DNA from: Verrucomicrobiota bacterium
GTDB taxonomy: Bacteria > Verrucomicrobiota > Verrucomicrobiia > Opitutales > Opitutaceae
Reading direction: 5' to 3'
Assembly: GCA_030832235.1 (NCBI GenBank)
Contig: JAURJO010000286.1
Span: forward strand, 1-19,000
DNA: 19,000 nt
Positions 1-6,736 of this stretch are shown piece after piece. Made by a program: the position numbers and the translations under genes. Numbering within the stretch: position 1 is the first letter of the stretch; the number at the start of each line of letters is the position of its first letter. The notes under the pieces are model-generated. The model saw only the letters and a program-made list of their open reading frames with translations. It searched no databases and had not been told where the DNA came from.

Positions 1-406
1 ACGGCTGCTCGAGCTCCTGCGCGAAACAAAGCGACCGACCCGCGGCTTCCTGCTGCACGCCTACGCCGGCTCCGTCGAGCTGGCGCGCGAGTTCGCCGCG
101 CTCGGCGCGTATTTCTCGTTCAACGGTGCGTTCCTCGCGGAACGCCACGCGGCGAGGCGCACCGTCTTTGCGCAATTGCCGCGGGAACGTTTGCTGCTCG
201 AGACCGACGCGCCGGCCATGCCGCTGCCATCGGAGCGCGAGCGGTTTCATCTGCCTTCCGCGCCGACCGGCGACCGCATCAACCACCCGGCAAACCTCGT
301 CGCCGCCTACGCGGGCCTCGCCGAGGTTCTGGAGATCTCGGAAACGAAACTGCGAGCGACCGTGGCCGCCAACTTCGCGCGCTGGTTCGGTCAGCTCGAA
401 ACCTGA
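1..406 (+). CDS. TatD family hydrolase, C-terminal part (5' end outside window)
   Basis: The reading frame is open from the window edge (first full codon at base 2) to a TGA at 404–406, giving about 134 C-terminal residues. The visible protein has the later landmarks of the TatD metal-dependent hydrolase family (TIM-barrel DNases of the amidohydrolase superfamily). These are GFLLHAYAGS (the metal-ligand His strand), a segment ending YFSFNGAFL, LLLETDAPAMP (the conserved ETD metal-binding motif near the barrel end) and INHPANL, the usual NxPxNL C-terminal signature. Known family members are cytoplasmic 3'-5' exonucleases or D-aminoacyl-tRNA deacylase-like enzymes; which activity this one has cannot be told from the fragment. 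Its end overlaps the end of the convergent tcdA gene by 16 nt. Family call firm; specific function open. Confidence 0.9.
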   Translation, partial: RLLELLRETKRPTRGFLLHAYAGSVELAREFAALGAYFSFNGAFLAERHAARRTVFAQLPRERLLLETDAPAMPLPSERERFHLPSAPTGDRINHPANLVAAYAGLAEVLEISETKLRATVAANFARWFGQLET

Positions 407-1242
407 CTCTCCGCGGGCCCCGCCGCAATTTGCCGCACGATTTCGCCGGCCGCGGCCAGACCGAACGCCGCGGTCACGAAGACGGCGCTGCCAAAACCGC
501 TCGCGCAGTCGAGCCGCAGGTTTCCGCCCGGCTCGGGCTCGGCGGAGCATGTGCCATCGGCCCACGGATACACCGGCTCCTCATCCGACCACACGGCGGG
601 AATACCCATCCGCGTGAGGCCACGCTCCGCGCCGGCCGGATAGCCGTGTTCGCGCCGCAGCCGTCGCCGGACTTGGCGAAGCAATTCATCGCCCCCCGCC
701 TCGCCAAGATCGCCGACCCGCACCCGCGTACCATCGCGGCGCCCGCCGGCTGCGCCAAGGGTGAGCACACGCCGGCCGCGGGCCCGCGCGCCGGCGATCA
801 GCAGCGCTTTCTGTGACATGCGATCGATCGCATCGACGATGAAGTCGCACGGCGGCGCGAGCAGCCGTTCCGCGGACGCCTCGGTGAAAAAATCGGCCAC
901 GGCCTCGACTCGGCACGCCGGATTGATCGCGAGCACGCGCTCCGCGAGCACCTGGACTTTGGGACGCCCGATCTGCCCCTCGATCGCCGGAAGCTGGCGG
1001 TTGACGTTCGTGATGCACACGTCGTCGAGGTCGATCATCGTGATAGCCCCGATCGCGCTGCGGGCGAGGCCCTCGACGACCCATGAGCCCACGCCTCCCA
1101 CGCCCACCACGCACACCCGCGCGGCCGCGAGGCGCGGAAGTGCCACCGAACCATAAAGCCGCGCGAGACCCCCGAAACGTTCGGTGAACCCAGACGAGGA
1201 AGGAACGGCATCGGGCGCGGCGGGGAGCGAGGATGCAGGCAT
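391..1242 (-). CDS. tcdA: tRNA threonylcarbamoyladenosine dehydratase (TcdA/CsdL, ThiF/E1-like)
   Basis: This ThiF/MoeB/E1-fold enzyme in E. coli uses ATP to cyclise t6A37 of ANN-decoding tRNAs to ct6A. From the ATG at 1242 the protein has 283 residues, close to E. coli TcdA (268). Visible landmarks are the nucleotide-binding glycine loop GVGGVGSW (47–54), MIDLDDVCITNVNRQ (69–83), which carries the ATP-ribose Asp and the Asn-Arg that contact phosphates, VDAID (136–140), the TLGAAGG segment (161–167) and the TcdA-typical C-terminal DCASGFGSA (245–253). The length and DCASGFG motif favour TcdA over ThiF or MoeB. A TTG at 1263 would add seven residues; I prefer the ATG, although neither has a Shine-Dalgarno. 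Transcribed divergently from tatA and convergently with the tatD-like gene, so probably monocistronic. Confidence 0.92.
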   Translation of the reverse strand: MPASSLPAAPDAVPSSSGFTERFGGLARLYGSVALPRLAAARVCVVGVGGVGSWVVEGLARSAIGAITMIDLDDVCITNVNRQLPAIEGQIGRPKVQVLAERVLAINPACRVEAVADFFTEASAERLLAPPCDFIVDAIDRMSQKALLIAGARARGRRVLTLGAAGGRRDGTRVRVGDLGEAGGDELLRQVRRRLRREHGYPAGAERGLTRMGIPAVWSDEEPVYPWADGTCSAEPEPGGNLRLDCASGFGSAVFVTAAFGLAAAGEIVRQIAAGPAESQVSS

Positions 1243-1316
1243 CGGCTTTAAGCCCGAAGGCAAACGCGACCGGCGCGGCGGGCAAGGCGAACGAGATCAC
1301 GCGCCCACTGATGATT

Positions 1317-1440
1317 ACTACGGAGACGCGGAGAGGGCGGAAACCACCACACCCACCCAAGGTATGAAACCGGGCCAAGCGTTCACGCTTTTCAGATCAA
1401 CTCCCTCCTAAGCGTCTCGGTGTCTCTGTGGAGAGGCGGC
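1317..1440. repeat. Inverted pair of GAGAC-rich interspersed-repeat-like copies
   Basis: ACGGAGACGCGGAGAGGG lies at 1320–1337, and a sequence of the same style lies in opposite orientation at about 1405–1432, where the minus strand reads CACAGAGACACCGAGACGC. The exact shared core is GAGACGC (1323–1329) against GCGTCTC (1412–1418), followed by a looser AG/GGG-rich match. The style, runs of roughly (CACAGAGRC)n, resembles short dispersed sequences I recall from intergenic regions of Verrucomicrobia, Planctomycetes and other environmental genomes. Translated, they give spurious 'HRDTETLRR' tails, as in the minus frame here. Membership of a repeat family is inference and needs a whole-genome count. 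Confidence 0.45.
1377..1390. promoter_or_regulatory. Palindrome AAGCGT-TC-ACGCTT, candidate operator
   Basis: A perfect 6-bp inverted repeat with a 2-nt centre lies between the divergent tcdA and tatA genes. The tiny centre does not suit an RNA hairpin but does suit a dimeric DNA-binding protein site. No cognate regulator is visible in the window. A chance palindrome of this length in a 300-bp region is possible. Confidence 0.3.
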
Positions 1441-1477
1441 TTGGTGAATCGGCAAGCGACACGACCGAAATGGATCT

Positions 1478-1496
1478 TCCTGCCTAGAAGGCAGGA
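1478..1496 (+). other. Stem-loop upstream of tatA
   Basis: TCCTGCC (1478–1484), loop TAGAA, GGCAGGA (1490–1496): a perfect 7-bp stem. No U-run follows on either strand, so it is not a canonical terminator. It lies 52 nt before the first possible tatA start and could be an operator or part of the tatA 5' leader. Confidence 0.4.
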
Positions 1497-1548
1497 CGGA
1501 CCGCTTTCCCTCTTTACAGGTCGATGAGCCCGCCTAGCTTGCGCCGTC

Positions 1549-1788
1549 ATGGTTACGCTTCCCGGCAAGCACGCGGCCTTCATGGGCATGGGTCCGACCG
1601 AATTGATCGTCATCCTGATCATCCTTTTGGTCCTGTTTGGCGGCTCGAAGCTGCCGGGGCTGGCGAAGGGACTCGGTCAATCGATCAAGGAGTTCAAGAA
1701 GGCCACGAAGGACGAGCCCGAGGCGGCGAAACCCGCCGAGCCCGCGGCCAAGCCGGCTGACTCCGCCCCCAAGCCCCCCGCGGCTTGA
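1549..1788 (+). CDS. tatA: Sec-independent protein translocase subunit TatA
   Basis: TatA oligomers form the protein-conducting element of the twin-arginine pathway, which exports folded proteins across the cytoplasmic membrane. The protein has the family's form: a short N-terminus, one hydrophobic helix (ELIVILIILLVLFGG), the FG hinge, then the amphipathic helix SKLPGLAKGLGQSIKEFKKATK, and a low-complexity Ala/Pro/Lys tail. It has 79 residues from the ATG at 1549, or 68 from the ATG at 1582 (MGMGPTELIV). The second start places the transmembrane helix closer to the N-terminus as in typical TatA. Neither start has a Shine-Dalgarno, so the choice is unresolved. TatB is excluded only by length and hinge sequence. 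No tatC lies nearby, so the pathway's other parts must be encoded elsewhere. Confidence 0.9.
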   Translation: MVTLPGKHAAFMGMGPTELIVILIILLVLFGGSKLPGLAKGLGQSIKEFKKATKDEPEAAKPAEPAAKPADSAPKPPAA

Positions 1789-1794
1789 AGTTGA

Positions 1795-1813
1795 CCGCGC
1801 CTACGCGGCGCGG
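1795..1813. other. Stem-loop between convergent tatA and antiporter genes
   Basis: CCGCGCC (1795–1801), loop TACGC, GGCGCGG (1807–1813): a perfect 7-bp GC stem in the 33-nt gap between two stop codons. It has no U-run on either side. Its position suggests a role in 3' end formation or RNA stability for either transcript, which is inference. Confidence 0.45.
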
Positions 1814-1821
1814 GCTGGAAA

Positions 1822-4146
1822 TCACAGAGCGAGTGTGGCGCCTTCCCCGTTTTGATCGGGGCCTTTTTCCCACAGCCACACGCTGAATTTACGGATCTGG
1901 TCGGGGGTACCGAAGGCCAGAATCCTGTCGCCCGTTCGTAATTCCTCCTGACCGGAAGGGTTGAGCGTTTTGGCGCCGTGGCGCTGGACTCCGGCGATTT
2001 GCACGCCGTGACGCTGGGCCGGGGTGATCTCGCCGAGCCGCCTGCCAGCCGCGGGACTGCCGGCGGGGATTTCCATCACCTCCATGCGCACCTCGGTGAT
2101 GTCCGATCCCTCACCCACCTCAAGCGACACGGAGGTCAACGCCTCGTGGGCGGCCCGAACCTGCTCCGACGTTCCCAGGAGCAGCACTTTGTCGCGGGGA
2201 AAAAGCGCCGTGTCCGGCGTCGGCAGCGGGATCATGTAGCCCTGGCGTTCGATCCCGACCACCGAGCACCCGTAACGCGAACGCAAGGCCAGGGCGGCGA
2301 TCGTGCGGCCGCGGCAATCGGCGAGATCGGGCAATGTGCAATCGATCATCTGCAGGTTCCATTCGCCGTGAGCCTGCAGCCACGGCGCGGTGGTGGCGGT
2401 CATGCGGGAATCGCCCCGTTCGATCGCGGCCGCCAGCTCCACCTCGAGCTCGCTGTGCCAGCGGATGAGCTTCCGACGGAGCAGAATGATTGCGAGCAAG
2501 GCCACCAATCCACTCACTCCCAGCAACCAGCGCGCCGTGCCCTCCGCGGGTAAAATCGCCGACAGCCAGAGGTAGATCGCACCCGCGGCCAGCAACTTGA
2601 AGCCGGTCTCGATCAATGGCCGCAGGCGCGCCGCGTTCTCCTGCCCCCGCGTCGAGATCTCCGCGTACAGGAGCGCGACGGCGGAAAGGTTGCGCCAGAT
2701 CGCGACCAACGGGGCGAGAATCACCAGCGTGAGCACGGTCCAAAAGCCCAGTTGCAGCCACACCCCGGGCACCGCGCCCCCGGACATCCAGCGTTCCACC
2801 GCGCCGAAAAGCTGGCCGGAAAAGACCACCACCCCCGTGACGAAAAGCGCCCCGAGACCGACCTGTACCACGCGCGGCCGGCTCAGCCGCCAGACCACGT
2901 TGGCCTCCTGCCGCCGCGCCAGGTTTTCCAACCACGACTGGTAAACCCGGATCCAATCCGCGAGCCACGGCGGCTGGCGCGCCTCGATCGCGCCGGCGAT
3001 AGCCTCCGCCCTTCGCATGACGAGGGGTGCCACCAGCGCCGTCACCAGCGAGACACCAACCGCGAGCGGGTAGAAACGCGGCGGAACGACGGCGGCGGTC
3101 ACGCCCAGCTGCGCGATGATGAAAGAGAACTCGCCGATCGGCGAAACCGAGAGCCCGGTGCGGACCGCGGTTTTCACAGGGACCCCGGTCAGGAGGAGGC
3201 CGCCGGAGATCGCCAGCGGGCGGACCAACAGCGCCATGGCCGCCACCCCGAGGATGAGAAACGTTTCGCGTCCCAGCAGCGCTGGGTCGATCTGCATCCC
3301 GATCGCCACGAAAAACACCGCGCTGAAAACGTCGCGCATGCCGGCGAACGTGCGCTCCACCTGATGCCGGTGCGGAGTCTCCGCGACGATCGTGCCGAGG
3401 AGGAACGCGCCCAGCGCGAGCGAATAACCCGCGGCCTGCGCCACCACGGCGAGCCCAAGGAGCAGACCGCCCATGAGCAGCGTCTGCAGTTCCTCCTCCG
3501 CCGCCACGCTCATCCGGCGAAGGAACCAGGGAACCAGCAGCAAGCCGACGATGCCCGCCAACGCCACGAACGCGCCCAGGAGCAGGAGGGTTTGCGACAC
3601 CCCCGCCCCGCCCGCCCGGCCGAAATGCACGAGCGAGTTCAGGATGGTGAGCATGACGACCGCCACGACGTCTTCCAAAACCGTGACCCCCATCGCGAGC
3701 TGGCCCGAGCGTTCGTGGTTCGTCCCGGTCTCCCGCAGGATCTTGCTGATGATCGCCGAGGACGACACCATGAGCATACCGGCCAGAAAAAGGCCCTCGG
3801 ACGCGCTCCAGCCCATCGCCAACGCCGCCAACCGGCACAACTGGTAAACCCCGAGCGCCCCGGCGAAAGTCGCCGCCAGCAGGCCGAAACCGAGACGGCG
3901 TAGCTTCCGGAGACTCAGCTGCAACCCGATCGAGAACATCAGGAACACGAGCCCCAGCTGCGCGAGCGTGTCGACCCGCTCCACGTCGGTGACCAAGGCG
4001 AACGGCGGCGTGTGCGGCCCGATCACCATCCCGGCCACCAGGAAACCGACGACCACGGAAAGCCCCATCCGTTGGCAGACCCACCCCGCGGCACCCGCGA
4101 CCGCCAGGATGACCGCGAGGTCCTGAATGAGATGGTACCCCTCCAT
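1822..4146 (-). CDS. Kef-type cation:proton antiporter (CPA2) with tandem RCK_C domains
   Basis: Integral membrane monovalent cation:H+ antiporter of the CPA2 family (KefB/KefC/YbaL-like), presumably exchanging K+ or Na+ for protons. From the ATG at 4146 it has 774 residues. Residues about 5–380 form the exchanger module, with SSSAIISKIL (128–137) and LEDVVAVVML (157–166), the latter carrying the conserved acidic transport-site residue. Residues about 426–557 add four further hydrophobic segments. The soluble C-terminus has two RCK_C/TrkA_C-like units (about 595–670 and 687–755), each with a hydrophobic strand pattern and a terminal GDxLLxxG-like segment (DKVLLLGT, GDRILAFGT). A Rossmann RCK_N/TrkA_N domain, usual in KefB/C, is absent. 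An upstream in-frame start at 4281 would add 45 residues without membrane character and would run through the mreB promoter, so I reject it. Ion and direction cannot be read from sequence. Confidence 0.9.
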   Translation of the reverse strand: MEGYHLIQDLAVILAVAGAAGWVCQRMGLSVVVGFLVAGMVIGPHTPPFALVTDVERVDTLAQLGLVFLMFSIGLQLSLRKLRRLGFGLLAATFAGALGVYQLCRLAALAMGWSASEGLFLAGMLMVSSSAIISKILRETGTNHERSGQLAMGVTVLEDVVAVVMLTILNSLVHFGRAGGAGVSQTLLLLGAFVALAGIVGLLLVPWFLRRMSVAAEEELQTLLMGGLLLGLAVVAQAAGYSLALGAFLLGTIVAETPHRHQVERTFAGMRDVFSAVFFVAIGMQIDPALLGRETFLILGVAAMALLVRPLAISGGLLLTGVPVKTAVRTGLSVSPIGEFSFIIAQLGVTAAVVPPRFYPLAVGVSLVTALVAPLVMRRAEAIAGAIEARQPPWLADWIRVYQSWLENLARRQEANVVWRLSRPRVVQVGLGALFVTGVVVFSGQLFGAVERWMSGGAVPGVWLQLGFWTVLTLVILAPLVAIWRNLSAVALLYAEISTRGQENAARLRPLIETGFKLLAAGAIYLWLSAILPAEGTARWLLGVSGLVALLAIILLRRKLIRWHSELEVELAAAIERGDSRMTATTAPWLQAHGEWNLQMIDCTLPDLADCRGRTIAALALRSRYGCSVVGIERQGYMIPLPTPDTALFPRDKVLLLGTSEQVRAAHEALTSVSLEVGEGSDITEVRMEVMEIPAGSPAAGRRLGEITPAQRHGVQIAGVQRHGAKTLNPSGQEELRTGDRILAFGTPDQIRKFSVWLWEKGPDQNGEGATLAL
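1845..1868 (+). terminator. Probable rho-independent terminator for tatA
   Basis: CCCCG (1845–1849), a 7-nt loop, CGGGG (1857–1861), two C bases, then five T (1864–1868), starting 57 nt after the tatA stop. The stem is short (5 bp) but wholly G:C and is followed by one of the few T-runs in this GC-rich stretch. It lies inside the antisense of the last codons of the convergent antiporter gene, so the tatA transcript would cover that gene's 3' end. Confidence 0.5.
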
Positions 4147-4211
4147 GCGAAGACTCAGACAACGCGCCTGCGATCCCCCGCCGTCAAGTCCCCGCCCGCT
4201 CTGGGGAAAGT

Positions 4212-4275
4212 GGGGATTCCCTATACCTCCAACCGGGATTTCCCTCGTTGACACCCCCCAGCGCCGGGGATTCCG
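4212..4275. promoter_or_regulatory. Three GGGATT(T)CC boxes upstream of mreB
   Basis: Near-identical boxes lie at 4212–4221 (GGGGATTCCC), 4235–4244 (GGGATTTCCC) and 4265–4275 (CGGGGATTCCG). Each is nearly palindromic. Counting from the GGGA, they are 22 and 32 nt apart, close to two and three helical turns. The second lies just upstream of the TTGACA at 4248–4253 and the third overlaps the expected −10 region. This fits cooperative binding of a regulator to one DNA face. The regulator is unknown, and the region could also serve the divergent antiporter gene. Confidence 0.4.
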
Positions 4276-4276
4276 T
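4248..4276 (+). promoter_or_regulatory. Candidate sigma-70-type promoter of the mre operon
   Basis: A perfect −35 hexamer TTGACA (4248–4253) is followed after 17 nt by TTCCGT (4271–4276), a poor −10 matching TATAAT only at its first and last positions. It lies 22 nt upstream of the mreB ATG. A strong −35 with a weak −10 would be typical of an activator- or repressor-controlled promoter, and one GGGATTCC box overlaps the −10. Evidence is pattern only. Confidence 0.4.
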
Positions 4277-4298
4277 GCCACGCTCCCGCACCGGAATC

Positions 4299-5294
4299 AT
4301 GGCCAACATCTTCGGATATTTCTCGAACGACATCGGCATCGATCTCGGTACCGCCAACACGCTGGTTTACGTGAAGGGCAAGGGCATCGTCCTCCGTGAG
4401 CCCTCCGTCGTCGCGCTCGACACCGCTTCCCGCAAGGTGCTGGCCGTGGGCGACGAGGCCAAGCGCATGCTTGGCCGCACCCCGGGCAACATCACCGCCA
4501 TCCGCCCGATGAAGGACGGCGTGATCGCCGACTTCGATGTCACCGAGGAGATGCTGAGATACTTCATCCGCAAGGTCTCCAATACCGCCTTCCGCGCCCC
4601 GCCGCACGTCGTCATCGCGATTCCCTCCGGCATCACGGAGGTCGAGAAGCGAGCCGTCATGGAATCGGCCACGCACGCGGGAGCGCGCAGCGTCGAGACC
4701 ATTCCCGAACCCATGGCCGCCGCGATCGGCGTCGGCCTGCCCATCGAGGAACCGGCGGCCAACATGATCGTCGACATCGGCGGAGGCACCACGGAGATCG
4801 CGATTATTTCCCTCAGCGGCATCGTGTTTTCGAAGTCGATCCGCGTCGCGGGCGACGAGCTAGACTCCGCCATCATCGGCTACATGAAGCGGGCCTACAA
4901 CCTGCTCATCGGCGAGCGCACGGCGGAAGAGATCAAGGTGCGCCTCGGCTCGGCCTACCCGCTCGACGAGGAACTCTCGATGGAGGTCAAGGGTCGCGAT
5001 TCGGTCGCCGGATTGCCCAAGACAATCCAGGTGACGTCGCAGGAAATCCGCGAGGCGCTGGCCGACACCATCGCAGCGATCGTCGATGCCGTGCGCACCA
5101 CCCTGGAACGCTGCCCGCCCGAGCTTTCGGCCGATCTCGTCGACCGCGGCTTCGTGATGGCCGGCGGCGGAGCGCTCATCCGCAACATCGACAAGCTGCT
5201 CAGCGAGAAGACCGGCCTGCCCGTCACCATCTCCGAGGATCCGCTTTCCGCCGTGGCCAACGGCACCGGAATCTACCTCGAGAACAAGGATTGA
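4299..5294 (+). CDS. mreB: Rod-shape-determining actin homologue MreB
   Basis: MreB polymerises into membrane-associated filaments that orient lateral peptidoglycan synthesis by the Rod complex. From the ATG at 4299 the product has 331 residues, within the family range. Actin-fold nucleotide signatures are present: phosphate-1 DLGTANT (15–21), EPMAAAIG (137–144), phosphate-2 DIGGGTTE (159–166) and the adenosine loop MAGGGALIRN (287–296). The N-terminus MANIFGYFSNDIGIDLG is typical, so the in-frame TTG at 4248, inside the promoter-like TTGACA, is rejected. First gene of mreB–mreC–mreD–mrdA; mreC begins 42 nt downstream. Expected to be essential for shape if the organism is rod-shaped. Confidence 0.98.
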   Translation: MANIFGYFSNDIGIDLGTANTLVYVKGKGIVLREPSVVALDTASRKVLAVGDEAKRMLGRTPGNITAIRPMKDGVIADFDVTEEMLRYFIRKVSNTAFRAPPHVVIAIPSGITEVEKRAVMESATHAGARSVETIPEPMAAAIGVGLPIEEPAANMIVDIGGGTTEIAIISLSGIVFSKSIRVAGDELDSAIIGYMKRAYNLLIGERTAEEIKVRLGSAYPLDEELSMEVKGRDSVAGLPKTIQVTSQEIREALADTIAAIVDAVRTTLERCPPELSADLVDRGFVMAGGGALIRNIDKLLSEKTGLPVTISEDPLSAVANGTGIYLENKD

Positions 5295-5336
5295 GTCCGC
5301 GCGGCGCGCGCGCCGTCCTGACCTACCGTCCTCCCC

Positions 5337-6209
5337 GTGCGGGAGCGCATCGTGCCCTCCAGACGTTTCGACCAGGCCCGCCCTTTTCTGACGCTCGGCA
5401 TCCTTGTCGCCGGCTGGCTGATCATGCCCGGGGCGGTGAAATCGTTCCTGCGCGCGAGTTTCTTCGAGCTCACCGCCCCCGTCACACTCGCAGCGTCCAA
5501 GGTGCGTGACCTGCAGGATTTCTGGGCGCTGCGGTCACACTCGAAAACCGAACTCATCGAGGCTGGCCGCGACCAGGCCCGCATCAACGCGTCCTACGAG
5601 GTCGCGGTGCAGCAGACCACCGAGCTCAAGGCGGAGATCGCCCGCCTAGAAACCCTGCTACGGCTGCCCTCCCGCGACCAGTACCGGCTGGAACACGCCC
5701 GCGTGGCGCGGCGCGACTTCTCGGCTTGGTGGCAGCGCATTGTGATCCGCAAGGGTCGTGATCACGGAATTCCCGTCGGAGCTCCCGCGGTTTTCAGCGG
5801 GGGAGTCGTCGGCCGGGTCGCCGAGGTCCACGCCATGACCGCCGTCGTCGAGCTCATCACCAGCCCGGGCGTGCGGCTCGCAGGTGTCGTCGAGGGCGAC
5901 TCACGCCCGATCAGTTTCCAGGGCGGCAGCAACCCCGCGTTCGCTCCCCCGACCGGGATCGTGGAACTGATGCCCCTCGACATCATCGCATCGCCGACCT
6001 CGCCCAAACGCCTTGTGACCTCGGGCTACGGCGGCGTTTTCCCGCCCGGACTCACCCTCGGGACCATCGTGCGGGCGGAACTGGGCAGCGACGGCCTGCA
6101 CAAGTCAGGTGAGGTGCGGCTCGACGAGCGCCTGGGCTCGCTCACTGAAATCACAGTCCTCGTCCCCCTCGAAGTCGACGCGGCCGCCCCGGTGCGCTCC
6201 TCCCCGTGA
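5337..6209 (+). CDS. mreC: Rod-shape-determining protein MreC
   Basis: MreC is a bitopic protein linking MreB to the periplasmic synthases and activating PBP2. The 290-residue product shows a short cytoplasmic N-terminus, one transmembrane helix (about 17–33), a coiled-coil-like stretch (about 70–110, ending LKAEIARLETLLRLP) and the MreC beta-domains, with the hallmark segments IVIRKGRDHGIPVGAPAVFSGGVVGRV (135–161) and VTSGYGGVFPPGLTLGTI (227–244). The start is taken as GTG at 5337, because the 11 bases ending in that codon recur exactly at the mreD start; a GTG at 5352 is the alternative. The 3' end overlaps mreD (GTGA), implying translational coupling. Confidence 0.95.
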   Translation: MRERIVPSRRFDQARPFLTLGILVAGWLIMPGAVKSFLRASFFELTAPVTLAASKVRDLQDFWALRSHSKTELIEAGRDQARINASYEVAVQQTTELKAEIARLETLLRLPSRDQYRLEHARVARRDFSAWWQRIVIRKGRDHGIPVGAPAVFSGGVVGRVAEVHAMTAVVELITSPGVRLAGVVEGDSRPISFQGGSNPAFAPPTGIVELMPLDIIASPTSPKRLVTSGYGGVFPPGLTLGTIVRAELGSDGLHKSGEVRLDERLGSLTEITVLVPLEVDAAAPVRSSP

Positions 6210-6724
6210 ACCTCCGCCGCCTCGCGCTCCTCTGCGCACCGCTGCTGCTGCTCTGGGGGATCCAGACCGAGGTGAACCACGTCCTCTCCTCGCACCAATT
6301 GTTCTTCTTCTCCGGCGGACTCTTCGTCGCCTTCATTGCGCTAACCCAGCCGTTTGGAGCCGGACTCGCGGCGATGCTGATCGCCGGACTCGCGTGTGAC
6401 GCCAACGCGCCCGTCGCGTTCGGCACCCACGCCGCGCTCTTCGGACTCGCGCACAACATCGTCCACCGGATGCGGGATCGCATTCCGAAGGACGACGCGG
6501 TCGCCGGGACCCTGCTGGCGCTGTTTACCAACTTCGGTCTCTTCCTGGCCTTCGTCGCGATCCTGTCGCCGGGCGGCGCGGCGCCCTTGCCGCGGCTCGC
6601 GGCCGATCTCGTCTGCTCGCAAGTGCTCGTCGCCCTCGCGGCGCCGTGGTTCGCGGCGCTGCAGTCATGCTGCATCACTTTGGTCGAAACCGCCCTCGCT
6701 CTCCGCGCCGAGCGGCTGCGCTGA
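6206..6724 (+). CDS. mreD: Rod-shape-determining membrane protein MreD
   Basis: A 172-residue, strongly hydrophobic protein with about five predicted membrane segments, of the usual MreD length (about 160–170). The family is poorly conserved, so the call rests on hydropathy, length and its place between mreC and the PBP2 gene. Segments such as GLFVAFIALTQPFGAGLAAMLIAGLACDANAP fit MreD, with the small acidic turn after the second helix pair. The GTG start at 6206 overlaps the mreC stop. Mre complexes need MreD for correct PBP2–MreC balance in studied species. mrdA starts 12 nt after its stop. Confidence 0.88.
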   Translation: MNLRRLALLCAPLLLLWGIQTEVNHVLSSHQLFFFSGGLFVAFIALTQPFGAGLAAMLIAGLACDANAPVAFGTHAALFGLAHNIVHRMRDRIPKDDAVAGTLLALFTNFGLFLAFVAILSPGGAAPLPRLAADLVCSQVLVALAAPWFAALQSCCITLVETALALRAERLR

Positions 6725-6736
6725 GGCCCCGCGACC

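Larger units (their letters stand above)
1243..1548. other. Divergent intergenic region tcdA / tatA
   Basis: About 300 bases without a supportable gene. It must hold promoters for both neighbours, but I see no convincing −35/−10 pair. Structured elements are listed separately: a 14-nt palindrome (1377–1390), inverted copies of a GAGACGC-containing purine-rich sequence (about 1317–1340 and 1405–1440), and a hairpin (1478–1496). Two short open frames crossing it (1184–1411 plus, 1392–1622 minus) lack any recognisable protein character and are not called as genes. Confidence 0.7.

Noticed and set aside
1392..1622. 76-codon minus-strand frame upstream of tatA
   Set aside because: It ends in HRDTETLRRELI, the known-looking false translation of the GAGAC-rich sequence, and overlaps the tatA start antisense.
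2752..3903. 383-codon plus-strand open frame
   Set aside because: Antisense to the antiporter gene; the product is an Arg/Asp/His/Gln-rich sequence without any recognisable motif.
2120..4162. 680-codon open frame on the minus strand
   Set aside because: It is a shifted frame inside the antiporter gene. Its translation is Arg/Gly/Pro-rich with no membrane or domain pattern, a usual artefact of high GC.
4147..4281. N-terminal extension of the antiporter to 4281
   Set aside because: The added 45 residues are polar and unlike the family, and would cover the mreB promoter; MEGYHLIQDLAVILAV at 4146 fits the first helix.
5303..5314. 12-nt palindrome GGCGCGCGCGCC between mreB and mreC
   Set aside because: It is simple alternating CG sequence in a GC-rich gap with no loop and no following T-run; easily chance.
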